DNA of 64,000 nucleotides from Tretioscincus oriximinensis (taxonomy: Eukaryota > Chordata > Lepidosauria > Squamata > Gymnophthalmidae), in assembly GCA_022410635.1 (NCBI GenBank), contig JAJVDF010000250.1:1726499-1790498 (forward strand), in the 5' to 3' direction. The translations under genes were made by a program, and so were the position numbers. Below the pieces are notes generated by a model that was given only the letters and a program-made list of their open reading frames with translations, did no database searches and was not told the origin of the DNA. Below, piece by piece: positions 52,076 through 62,179 of this stretch (positions are counted from its first letter, which is position 1; each line of letters opens with the position of its first letter).

Positions 52076-52516
52076 GGTCCCAGAAATTACATGCTGAGGA
52101 TGGTGAGTGGTCTGGAAACCATGTCCTATGAGGAACGGTTAAAGGATCTAGGGATGTTTAGTCTGCAAAAGAGAAGACTGAGAGGAGACCTGATAGCTGT
52201 CTACAAATACTTGAAGGGCTGTCACAAAGCAGAGGGATCAGCATTGTTCTCGTTAGCACATGGAAGGACTAGAAACAATGGAATGGTACTGCAAGGGAGT
52301 AGATTTAGATTAGATATCAGAAAGAACTTTCTAACAGTCAGGGTGATAAATCAGTGGAACAGTTTGCCACAGGAGGTGGTGAGTTCGCCTTCCCTGGAAG
52401 TTTTCAAACAGAGACTGGACAGTCATCTGTCTGGGTGGTTTAATGAATCCTGCATCGAGCAGGAGGTTGGACCCGATGACCCTGGAGGTCCCTTCCAACT
52501 CTATGATTCTATGAGG
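52076..52516 (+). mobile_element. CR1 LINE 3' fragment (ATTCTATG lineage), copy 2
   Basis: The frame at 52091-52615 reads [40 protein letters not shown] and [20 protein letters not shown], nearly identical to the 3' part of the 39-kb CR1. The nucleotide tail is CTGGAGGTCCCTTCCAACTC then TATGATTCTATGA. The frame is open from 52091 to the element's end and runs on into flanking DNA. Confidence 0.93.
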
Positions 52517-52612
52517 GCACCTCAATGTGGTGCCAGGATAGCAAAAGAAAATCAATGTCTGGATGTATCCTCTTATCTTTTCCGAAAGCTCCACTGTGTG
52601 TTCTATTCAGTT

Positions 52613-52926
52613 TAGAGATGTGCCAAATTGGTTTGGTCAGTTTGTAAGAAACTGGATGGTTTTCATGGATTTGCACTTGAGCCAATCACAGGGTTGCTGT
52701 AATCTTCAAATATTGGATACAATTTGCAAGCCTATTGCAACCCATCCAAACCCAGCTTTAACCCAAACAAACATTCACCCTAAACCCATGGACTGTGCAT
52801 GAGACTCATGACATATGGCAACTCTAACCTGCCCTTATTTGAAAAACTGGTTTGAAATGAAAACCAGCCAAGAGTATTTGAGTTTTTTTTAACTGACCCA
52901 TACATTTTCAGTTATGCATGCCCCTA
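52613..52926. mobile_element. hAT-like non-autonomous element
   Basis: The left end is TAGAGATGTGCCAAATTGG and the right end is CAGTTATGCATGCCCCTA; the terminal bases are imperfectly inverted (TAGRGRTGTGC type). The eight flanking bases on each side (ATTCAGTT and GTTCAGCG) share TTCAG at the same offset, a possible decayed 8-bp target duplication as hAT elements make. Confidence 0.5.
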
Positions 52927-53517
52927 GTTCAGCGTAATGCATCTTAATATCAGAAAACCATTCTCTGCTTAGTCAAGATACAACCGTAAAATGACGGGAT
53001 CATTTGTTGCAGAGCACACTATAATGTGCGCCTGTCAGGACTGTTATTAATAACAGCAAGGCAGAATTTTCCTCTTGACTAACAAGCAGTATTATTACAA
53101 TCATGTGCACACCATTTATTTGAGCTTGGAGAAAAACATTATATATGGCCCACTGAAATGAATGAAAAGTGCACAGCAGTAAATCCTTCTATAAGGGCAT
53201 TCCTGCCGCCCACTCAATGGACTCATTTCCACTTCATTTGTCTTTTCAGTCATTCCATAGTGAACCTATGAGAGAGAGAAATGGTCAAAGAGTTAAAGTG
53301 GAACAGTTATTCCTAATGTAAATGTAGAACGAGGCCTGCCATTATGCAAAATAAGTAGCAGTGCTGCATCTTTAGTGTTGGGCTCTTCTTTGGTAGTCTC
53401 CAAAGTTCGATTCCACACTCCTGCATGAAGGCAGAACTCTCTCAGCCCCACAAATTTCACAATGGTGTCTGCTGTGCTTAATGCAACAATAGCTATGTAC
53501 CTTTGGTGCAAAGGGCA

Positions 53518-53585
53518 TTTTTTATTTATTTATTTATTATTATTATTATTTTATTATTTTTATTTTTATTATTATTATTATTATT

Positions 53586-53620
<35 letters not shown>

Positions 53621-53632
53621 TATCATTATTCA
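53518..53632 (+). repeat. Compound (TTTA)n(TTA)n(TCA)n microsatellite
   Basis: TTTATTTATTTATTATTATT passes into ATTATTATTATTATC and then at least twelve TCA units. It is followed by a LINE/SINE tail (TTGCATTTCTATACAACTC ... GGGTGGTTCACAATAAAAAC), from which the array probably grew. Confidence 0.92.
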
Positions 53633-53917
53633 AAGAGAAAAATATTTTTATATTATTTGTTTGCATTTCTATACAACTCTATACCCAACATTTTTAGGGT
53701 GGTTCACAATAAAAACAGAACTAACATATTTCAAACCAAAGTACCAGGAAGTACTGTAGCAGTACACCATGCAGCTTAGAATGCCAGCAGCAGCATTTAC
53801 TGAAATTTCTTTTTCAACTCACCTTTTAAAGCTGCAGCACTCCTACTCTTTTTCTGATAACCCTACATCTAAAGCCCTTTCCAAATTGAGAGTGGGGGAG
53901 AGTGACCTTTCCCCATA

Positions 53918-53998
53918 TCTCAAAATAGGGCCCAACCATCTATGTGAGAGTCCTTCGATATGGACCTACCATCTGCAGCCAACGTCTATACTAGTTGG
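53918..53998. mobile_element. Hairpin MITE family scrap
   Basis: CTCAAAATAGGGCCCAACCA and GGACCTACCATCTGCAGCCA, then ACGTCTATACTAG, repeat the core order of the family (AATAGGG, CCATC, CTA.ACTAG). It is immediately followed by the MITE at 53999. Confidence 0.4.
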
Positions 53999-54206
53999 TA
54001 GGCTGACCAGATGATCCCTTTTGGGGTGGTGGTAGTTGAAAACCCAGTTTTGGGGTACCTCCTGTTTTTTTCTGAGGAAATTTTTTTCAAAAAAAGATTT
54101 TTTTTCAAAAAAGATTTTTTTAATTTTTTCCCCTCAGAAAAAAACTGGAGGCACCCAAAAAACGGGTTTTCAACCCCCCCAAAAAGGGGGTCATCTGGTC
54201 AGCCTA
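53999..54206. mobile_element. TA-flanked MITE with long inverted arms
   Basis: TAGGCTGACCAGATGA (53999-54014) is mirrored exactly by TCATCTGGTCAGCCTA (54191-54206). Pairing continues inward, with gaps, through GTTGAAAACCC against GGGTTTTCAAC and TCCTGTTTTTTTCTGAGG against CCTCAGAAAAAAACTGGA, so nearly the whole 208-bp element folds back. The duplicated TA at each edge suggests a Tc1/mariner-type target. No coding capacity. Confidence 0.85.
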
Positions 54207-54263
54207 TTCATTGGCCCTTTTCTACGCATAGGCCCTTTCCTTACTGCTTCTCATTTTGTCCTG

Positions 54264-54341
54264 TATTTTGGAATAGGGGCCTACCAGCCATGATCCAATG
54301 TTGACACTAACATGCAGATCTCAGGCCCCTATTCCAAAATA
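54264..54341. mobile_element. Hairpin MITE family member with perfect 19-bp arms
   Basis: TATTTTGGAATAGGGGCCT (54264-54282) and its exact reverse complement at 54323-54341 flank a 40-base loop containing GACACTAACATGCAGATC. The AATAGGGGCCT word and the ACTAACATG loop tie it to the elements at 36.7, 43.1 and 60.8 kb. Confidence 0.7.
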
Positions 54342-54379
54342 AAGAATAGACCAAGAATCAGGCTTCAGTCACAGACATG

Positions 54380-54900
54380 CTTTTTAAACTCTTTTATTTA
54401 TTATTTAACTAATTAATTACATTTCTATACCATCCTATACCCAAAAGGGTGGTTAACAATTAACATATTAAATTAACAGCCACATATTAACATACTAAAT
54501 TAAAACAGCCACATCTAAAAGTAGGGAAGGGAGAGCAGTTTTTTTTAGTCAAAGGCCAGGCTAAAAGGTGCATCATCTAGTATTTTCTGAATGCAAACAG
54601 ACATGGTGATAAATGCACCTCAAAGGCTATTCCACANNCTGGGGGCTGCCACAGAGAATGCCCTATCCTAAGTGCCCACCCTCTTTGCCACTAAGGGAGG
54701 TGGTACAGTCAGGAGGGCCTCCTCTGCAGTTCTTAAAGCAAGATCTTTAGTCCTGAAGAACAGGAATAAATGAGAAAAAGCCCTTTTTTCCTGATTTTCA
54801 ATCCAGTTCAAAGCCAGTTTTTTTCTAGTTTTTACTCCAGTTCTTCAAGACTGAGGGTGGTTTAAAATTGTATGTGTGACTAGGACCCTCANTAAAAATA
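54380..54900 (-). mobile_element. Degenerate LINE/SINE 3' region
   Basis: TTATTTATTATTTAACTAAT, ACATTTCTATACCATCCTAT and GGGTGGTTAACAATTAACAT form the reverse of the tail module. Downstream, TATTCCACANNCTGGGGGCT and GGGAGGTGGTACAGTC resemble a common sauropsid interspersed repeat. Two Ns mark a small unresolved base pair. Family unassigned. Confidence 0.5.
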
Positions 54901-55884
54901 AAAGAAAAAGCATCTATGTGCAGTATTTTACTTCAGTGCAGTGAGTAATGAAACAAGACTCAGTAGAAAACTGAATGGCAGGATCCATATGTAAAAGAAA
55001 GAAAATACTTGATACCATTTTCTATTTCACTTGAGGCTATAGAAGATCTTCAACCAGTCACACGTATTGGAAATAATTAGTTTTAATCACATGAATGTAT
55101 AAGGTTAATACTTATTCATTCTCAAATAGACACCCAAGCCATTTAGGCATCTTAGTCCAAAAAGTGTTGAATTGCCTCTTAGTGCTACGGAGCCCAAACA
55201 CTAGAAAACAGTGCCACCAACTATTTACTATGAATTATATTTATTGTCTTTCTCCCCTCGCGATCATTTTTTTTCTACTGGATTTAAAAGCATCCTGTCA
55301 TGCTTGGTTTCCTTTGGATGTTCGTAACAGGAGATATAATTTATTATCTTCCCTCTGCCTTAAAAGTTTTATGCATCTTTCTAAAGCAAGGAACATTTTA
55401 AAATACCACTGTGTGGAATTGCTTTTGCATATTAAGTATGTCTTGCAAGAACAATTGGAGGACTGGATCATATTCTAATCCTATATTTAAAATTAACTGA
55501 CAATGATGAAATACTACTCCACCGTATTATCATGCAGAGCAGTTGTATGGTACATATATTTTCCCTCGTGCTCTTTGACATTGTGCTAAAGCAAGAAGCT
55601 GGGGGACAGAGAGGATGAGTTGAAGAAAGAATTTTAAAATGATATGATTTAGGCTATATCCACATGGAGAGGAAAAGCGAGTGAAATTTGCAATCTACAA
55701 GAGACTGCGAATCGTGCCAGGAAACAGGAGTCACAAAGAGCTGCCTCAAGGCTGCTGAGAAGAATGCTTTGCATGCCCAGCCAGCTGCGATCCTGAAATT
55801 CCATCTTCTTGCGCTGCTTGACTCCTTGCAAGAGCAGGAACAGATGTCAGGGCTGCAGGCAGCTTACAATCAAGGATGCAGGGA

Positions 55885-56683
55885 TTTTGCTATGCAAATG
55901 GAAACGATCTACAATAGGAGATTCCTCTCTGTGGCGTTTGCCTATTTTAAAGGTTTGTATTTTGTTTTATACTTAATGTTTTATCCCAGAGGGAGTGGGG
56001 AAGAGCAGGCATGGACAGGGGTGTGGCTTCCTTATTCCCTGGTTGGGAGGGGGTGAGGCTGGAGGAGCCAACCAATAGGGCCTCAGAGTATAAAAGGGAG
56101 ACTGACCAGGGCTACTGGCCTTTCTGTTGGGGGAAAGCTGATATGTAAAGCAAGTTAACAGAAGGTCCACTGCTAGTCTGCATCTGAGGGGTGGGGCTAG
56201 AGTGTATGGAAGCCTGGAGGGCCTTTAATTGAGACTAGACCTGGACGAAGTCAAATTTAGTTGTGCCTATTCACTTTGATTCCTGTCTGCTGAATGCTAC
56301 AATTTACACTGAGCATATGTGTGAGTGTTCTGGCTTGAGTTTAAAGCTCTAACTGGTTTTCTTTCACCTCTTACAAACTTTATTTTGTTGGATCAATAAA
56401 CCTTTTGTTTGTTTGACTTTTAAAATGCCTGTCTTTTGTTTTTCAACACAAAACCTTAAACATCACCACAACTGGAGAGGACTGAGATAAAGTCCATTCA
56501 TTTAGCTTAAAAGAGCCTTGTTACAGGCCTTTAGGTGCTGGGAGACCAAGCCGGTTGTGGGTGCTTGCTTGGATCCCAGGGTAATAGTGTGGCANNTTTA
56601 GCCTGGCGGTTCAGAGTACCTGGGCCCTCAGGTAGGAATTGCCACACTCTCCTATTGCAGATCTCTTCCAGATGCATGGCAAA
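55885..56683. mobile_element. Inverted repeat enclosing an LTR-like segment
   Basis: Left arm 55885-55935 (TTTTGCTATGCAAATGG ... GATCTACAATAGGAG ... GTGGC) is the diverged reverse complement of right arm 56641-56683 (GCCACACTCTCCTATTGCAG ... GCATGGCAAA). The arms bracket the LTR-like region. TCCACATGGAGA near 55668 and again near 56792 may be outer parts of the same host element. Interpretation as a foldback transposon split by an LTR insertion is inference. Confidence 0.5.
55930..56596 (+). mobile_element. Solo-LTR-like segment, plus strand
   Basis: It has CCAAT (56072-56076), TATAAAAG (56089-56096) and, about 300 bases on, AATAAA (56395-56400) followed by T/G-rich sequence. This is the U3-R-U5 order of an LTR. 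Possible TG...CA ends are 55977 and 56594. No coding region, primer-binding site or clear target duplication was identified, and an NN sits at the right edge. Family unassigned. Confidence 0.55.
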
Positions 56684-57003
56684 CCCTATCAAAACCTCCA
56701 TTAACAAGTATGGCAAAAGAAAGATGATGGTGGAACATCATCATGCAAAGGAAAAGGTAGGAAACTCATTTGGATGCACCCTTAGACAATTTCCACATGG
56801 AGAAAATAAAGTGATATGAGGATGATCAAAGGGCATTCTGCCACGCATAATCGCATCTTCATGCCTCACTTCCATCCTGGAGATCTAAGAAAGTTTTATT
56901 TCCCCCACAACTGGGCAAGAAATCAGAAGGAACACAAAATGAGTACCTGCTTTGAAAAAAATAAACAAATATTTTTGTAACTATCTGCTTCTAAACAACC
57001 AAC

Positions 57004-57081
57004 CTGATAAATTAGGTTACTTCAAAAATAGGCCAAAACAGAATGAAAGAAAGGAGTGATAGAGTCATGACTCTATCACTC

Positions 57082-57124
<43 letters not shown>

Positions 57125-57164
57125 TTTGTTTTGGTCTATTTTTGGAGTTACCTAACTTATCTGA
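57004..57164. repeat. Foldback with (CTTT)n expansion in one arm
   Basis: The centre GAAAGAAAGGAGTGATAGAG-TCA / TGACTCTATC... is a perfect 46-bp palindrome (57045-57090) with no spacer. Outer arms continue: GATAAATTAGGTTACTTCAA with AAAATAGGCCAAAACAGAAT on the left, TTTGTTTTGGTCTATTTTTG with GAGTTACCTAACTTATCTGA on the right. The right arm alone carries about ten CTTT units (57081-57126). Confidence 0.85.
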
Positions 57165-57466
57165 TGAAACGACTAGATTCTTGCCAGTTGAACTCAGAGA
57201 TGTACCCTATGCTACCTTTTTAGACATGCTGAAGGCACTGACCATTTTTTTCAAAGGTTCATAAACATAAGAGTACCAGACTGGCTAAAAGAGGTTGGGA
57301 GCACATTGTGTGGATAATAATCCCAAGCTGTGCATATGGTAAAGTGTTCAGTTAGGAGCTTGCTGGTGACCTGTTACATCTCTGTGCTTCATATTACTCC
57401 CATCAGCTCTGCATGTTTTGACTTTTCCTTAATTTCTGGCTACTTCATGTTTGATCCCATCATGTA

Positions 57467-57498
57467 GTATAAATAAATAAATAAATAAATAAATAAAT
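57467..57498 (+). repeat. (AAAT)n microsatellite
   Basis: Eight or so AAAT/ATAA units lie in a row following TAGTATAAATAAATA. It is probably the residual tail of a short interspersed element. Confidence 0.9.
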
Positions 57499-57499
57499 G

Positions 57500-60400
57500 T
57501 ATGATTTCCTTCTAAATATGTGTACTATTATTTCTCCTATTCTAGGGATCTTTGAAGTACTGAGTTTGATTGCAGGCACATAACTAATAAAGAAGTAGGA
57601 AGAGAGACTCAGGCTGCATACAAATGGTTTTTATTGAATTTTCGGAACCAGTTTATTAAAACAAAGGAATAATAATGTAAATCGTACTACTCACACTAAT
57701 CTTATTGACAATGGGAATTAGCTAACTAGTCTTAGCTACAAAGACTGAAGTCAAGGAACACTTAAGGGGAAAGGTTTTTGGTAATACAGTATTAATTTCC
57801 TGAAGTTTGGAGACCAATGAAAATAAATTGTTCAAGGAAGAGAAAGTGAACTTCAGGAAAAAAGAAGAGGAACTGTGGAAAATCCACAAAAGCACTCAAC
57901 TGGCTTTTAAAAAATGGAAGAAACTGAGAGAAAATGGGGCAAACATAACAAAAAATTATGTGTGTGAGACTAGTGTGTGGATTTCCTCAAAGCATCTACC
58001 AAGGACACAGACAGAGGAATGTTAATATGTGGGGTAAAGAGTCCCTCTTCCTCCCTTGCCTAGCCCATTTATCCTTCCTCCATTATTGTTCCCCCTCTTC
58101 TCTTTCTCCCAAGTTTTTTCTTGTTTAGTTCTTAATTAAAAAACTTTAAAAACACAAGTGGAGTCATGCTGAACAATAGCCAATACACACCTTGAAGGAC
58201 ACCTGCAGTACATTCTTGTCCAAATGTTTCACATCTTCAAATTAGGATTTTGGACCGAGAAGGGTTTTCAGAATCTACAGCTCTTTTACCCTATGTTGTG
58301 CATTAGACCCTGACTAATATTGGCCTCACATCTTTCCAGCAACAAGTGAACATTTCTCTTCTAAACTTGTCCTGAATTTATACTTGATTTTAAATGGTGA
58401 TCTCAAATGATGTTCTTTCTATTTTATTTTTCCCTTTTAAAAATGCATATTATTGTTAGATATATATTAAATATTGCTTTAAAATTGAATCTGTGTCTCC
58501 TTCTGATACTGTTTTCTTTGATGCATTCTGACATTTTTCAAGTAAAAGTTAATAAAACAAATGCTGATCCAGCGTAAGGAGGAATATGCTTTTGCTAAGG
58601 AAAGAAATTGCACAGGGCAACAAAAAGAAACAGCATAGAAACATTAAATCCAGCTTTCTTGTGGCTGGGGGGGAAGAGAGCAGAAATTCTGAACACGTAC
58701 AAGCATATCTGTCTTACCAGGTAGACAAACTACATGCACTTTAGTTCTGGGCTTTGCACAATTGCTTATCTTCAGAATAAAATATATACAGAAACCTAAG
58801 ATTGAGCCAGAAAGAAACAAAGGACACTCCGATTATTTATATGATCCAACACCTTAATAGAGCAGAATGTAATGAAATACTTAAACATAATGAAATGTAA
58901 TGGGGAAAGCCTATCTGTAGAACTCTTTGTATCTCTGACCGTTGACCACAGTAGGGCTGCCTCCACCTGAGCAGCTATGCTCTGGGTTTTAGAGGTATTG
59001 CAAACTTTCAATCATTTCTGACCTGCCTGCTCCTACTGTGGTTGTTGAACAGCAGCACTGTCAGCAACCAGGAAGATCTCAGTGCTTCAATGTGGCTCCT
59101 TGTAACCTCTGCATGCGAGCACACCTTATTGGCTGCTGTTCTCTTCCCCTGAAGGGAATTCTCACCATGTGGATGGAAGTGCATGCTGCACAGAGAGATG
59201 CTGCCGAGTGCACGGCGAGCTCCGCAATCAGGTCACAGAAAATGAGCTACCATTAAACCTGGAGCATTGCAGCTTTTCCACACAATGGTCACTAGTGAGG
59301 TGTAATCCTGTGAGCCAGGACTGCCCCCATCTCTCTCCTATACAGATACAAATCTGCCACGCAGAAGTAGCCTAAATCTAATTTTGAAAGGATACAAATT
59401 GTTCATATGCTATCTATGCAAGATAGGCTACATATTGTCTTTGGTGACTGGAATGGTGTGGGGTAATGTGCAACTCTTCTGGTTTTAAGGGCTCCAGACC
59501 AAGATCCAATCCCTCCGCATGACTGGATGAAGCAATGTGCCTGTCTGGATTGTCTTGTCCATCACTCCAGAAGATATCTCTGCACAACACTTTTATTCCA
59601 CTACTATAGTGGAATATTCCACAGTAAAGCATTGTGTGGACAGGTTTATTCCAGAATATCCATGCTCTTTTGTGGAATATTGTGAAATAAATAAGTGACA
59701 TGTGAATACAGCCTCAGCAACTGCATGGAATGTTAAAGTTGATATGTGTGAGTTGACATGTATTGAATCCACCTAAACTTGCATATTGAGAATACTTAGA
59801 TTGCATCTATACATCACATGCATATTCTACTGGCTATTCTAGAATAAAGCATTCTGGGCATGCTTTGCTTCAGACTATCCAAATGCAGAAATGCTTCACT
59901 ACAGTATGTTGTGGTTTACAGAGTGATTACTAAAATTATTTTAAAAAAATATTGTAGGCAGAAAACCTTTGTCCCTTCACACCATTGCTATTTTTTTAAA
60001 AAAAGAAAGTGGTATCATATTTAGTTCTCAAGCAGTTTCTCACTTGCAGTATCTCGTGTAGGACCCAACATTAGCCGTTAAAATATGATTTGTTACAAAT
60101 AAATGAAGAAAACAAGAATAGAGTCCCATAGCCTTTTACTTCCTTTAGATACCAGCATGGTTTGATATTTCAAACACCCCCCATCTTTTTGCAATAGAGA
60201 ATTAACCAGCCTTCACAATGTATACATGAAATTTCAAATGTATCCCTTGTGACATCCAGCATACATTTTTTAAAGACAATATAAATGCACTATTTGCTTG
60301 AATATAGCAGGTCCTTCCCCAAAGTTCTTAAAAGTCTGCTATCAAAGGAGTATTTCAGTTCACATTCTACACTTAACTACGTACTTTTAAAACTGTTTCC

Positions 60401-60790
60401 AAAGTCCATGTCATTTTTATGGAGTGTTAAAAAGGGAAATTTCAGTGCTATTTTGCCTGAAATACATTTTGCCTGGGAAATTCTCAAGTTAACGCAGTGA
60501 GGTTTTAGATTTACTGATAGTGCTGAGTAAACTAGGATGCCTCATAACTGCAACAGTTTATTCTAACTATGTCTTCCTGAATAAGCTGTGATCAGCACTT
60601 GATTGCTATCTGCACAAAGTGGTCAGAGTTTAGAAAACATAAGTCTAATTAAAAAGTGAAAATGTTTTCCACACCCCAAGTTTTGTCTGTACATTTCACT
60701 TTGAATTTTGCAATCTTCTTTTTAAGTGTATAAAAATAATCCCCAGGAAGGAGAATCAGAAAAAAAGAGGAACAGTGTTTATTTTAGTGA
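57500..60790. other. Downstream intergenic DNA, no gene supported
   Basis: The region contains only short ORFs (for example 57807-58025, Lys/Glu-rich, and 59038-59256), without domain signatures. Hairpin-prone text with TATTCCA and GGAATA words at about 59590-59690 and 59825-59880 is reminiscent of the hairpin MITE family. Nothing else was recognised. Confidence 0.55.
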
Positions 60791-60794
60791 TTGT

Positions 60795-60915
60795 CAGGCT
60801 GCATCCACAGGGAGTCAATCTGTTCCTTGGAATAGAAGCCTGGCAACCCATTGGGCCTGCCATAGACTACACTAGCATGTGGTTGGCAGGCTCCTATTCC
60901 TGTGGATGCAGCCTG
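60795..60915. mobile_element. Hairpin MITE family member with clear termini
   Basis: The ends CAGGCTGCATCCACAG (60795-60810) and CTGTGGATGCAGCCTG (60900-60915) are exact inverted repeats. Inner arms GGAATAGAAGCCTGGCAACC (60829-60848) and GGTTGGCAGGCTCCTATTCC (60881-60900) pair at 18 of 20 positions. The loop has the family core ACACTAGCATGTGGTTGG. At 121 bp it is the most complete copy in the window. Confidence 0.8.
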
Positions 60916-61915
60916 TCAGTGCAGCACNGTCCTTTTTGACAGCTACTGCTGCGTCCTCACTTTAACCTCTTGTGCCTTTTGTGCACATGCTAAAAGATGG
61001 GGGATAGCCATGAAAGGACAGAGATTCTCCAGAATGATGCCTGAATATCCCAGCAATAGTTTATTCTGAGATAAATGGCGTTTATTGCAAGACAACTGCT
61101 GAAAGACACTTAACATGTGTGCCAGAACCTCCCTCATCCCACCCCGATTGAGTAAGAAAATAGCTGTGTGCACACAGCCTTAGAATCAAAGAATCATAAG
61201 ATTGGTCATTGGGTTCAATCCCCTGCTCTATGCATCATTCATCCCAGAAAGATGACTGTTTAAAGACAACGGGTTCCTACAAGCTCACCTATCAACACAG
61301 GAGAATCACTCTCATTCCATAGCAAAGACTAGGCCAGAAGTAAGTCAGGATTCCTGTTTTGCTGTTTCTGCCAGGGAAGAGAGCTATGACAGGATTTTAA
61401 ATGGTGTGAGATTCCAAATGTTTATTGCAAGTGATACAGTATACATTTGGGTGGTCTGCCGTGCAAGGAAGGCTGACCCTAAGCAAAAGATGTTTCTAGG
61501 TTATATTCCATCTCCTCCTACATAAACATAACCACCTCATAACTATGCAACCATCCATCCACGGCGCCATAATCCTATCTTCTCTTACCCATGGTCTCCA
61601 TCCTTATAGGTTCTTCTCCCACTGTAGGCCAGGGTTGTGCCTTCATTTCTTGGTAAACAGGGCAGAGTAATCCCCTGATAAGTGAGATAACATAGACATT
61701 TGTCAAAGGCAATGGGTATGATGGGTGGGCCTGCTTCTGTCATCCTGTACTCTGCTAAAGTTTTAAATACATAAACTCCACAGCTTCTAGCCAAGCTGAA
61801 GGCTACCCAGAACCCTCTGAGCTTGTTTGGTGGATGGCATTTATTGTGGCATTTACACTGGCTTCGTACACTGCAACATATGTGAAATCCATGAATTGAA
61901 ACAGCCACAAAGTTG

Positions 61916-62170
61916 TCATGGAGGCCATGAAGTCCAAAGCTGGTCCCCACGGGAGTCAGACTCACTGTGGAAATTGAAGTCCTCCAGCACTACTACACAG
62001 GAGGCCTTTGACACCACATCTGAGAAGGCCTCTACTAGCTCAGACAGGGGAGCTGTTGGGCAGAGGGATTGCTGGCCTAACACAAGGAACAGACCCTCAA
62101 CTCCAGTCACTGAGCAGATGCAAAAGGGGCATCTGGTGAGAGGGATCCTTTTTATGGACTTTGGCACCCA
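61916..62170 (-). mobile_element. L2-like LINE endonuclease remnant
   Basis: On the minus strand the frame reads LFLVLGQQSLCPTAPLSELV, then EAFSDVVSKASCVVVLEDFN and FHSESDSRGDQL. The block V-V-L-x-D-F-N-x-H is the apurinic-like endonuclease signature of L2/CR1-type LINEs (normally L-G-D-F-N-x-H). Here Gly is replaced by Glu. Surrounding sequence (about 61585-62640) may belong to the same element but cannot be aligned by eye. Confidence 0.55.
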
Positions 62171-62179
62171 CCCTGCTGT

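Noticed and set aside
52091..52615. 174-codon open frame as a possible gene
   Set aside because: It is the C-terminal part of CR1 ORF2 plus its 3' UTR, recognised by [13 protein letters not shown] and the CR1 tail.
55095..55478. 127-codon open frame downstream of EPHA3
   Set aside because: It is open but has no recognisable motif. The sequence is AT-rich and no splice-supported extension was found.
57807..58025. Lys/Glu-rich 72-codon ORF resembling a LINE coiled coil
   Set aside because: No reverse transcriptase or other LINE text nearby; A-rich sequence explains the composition.
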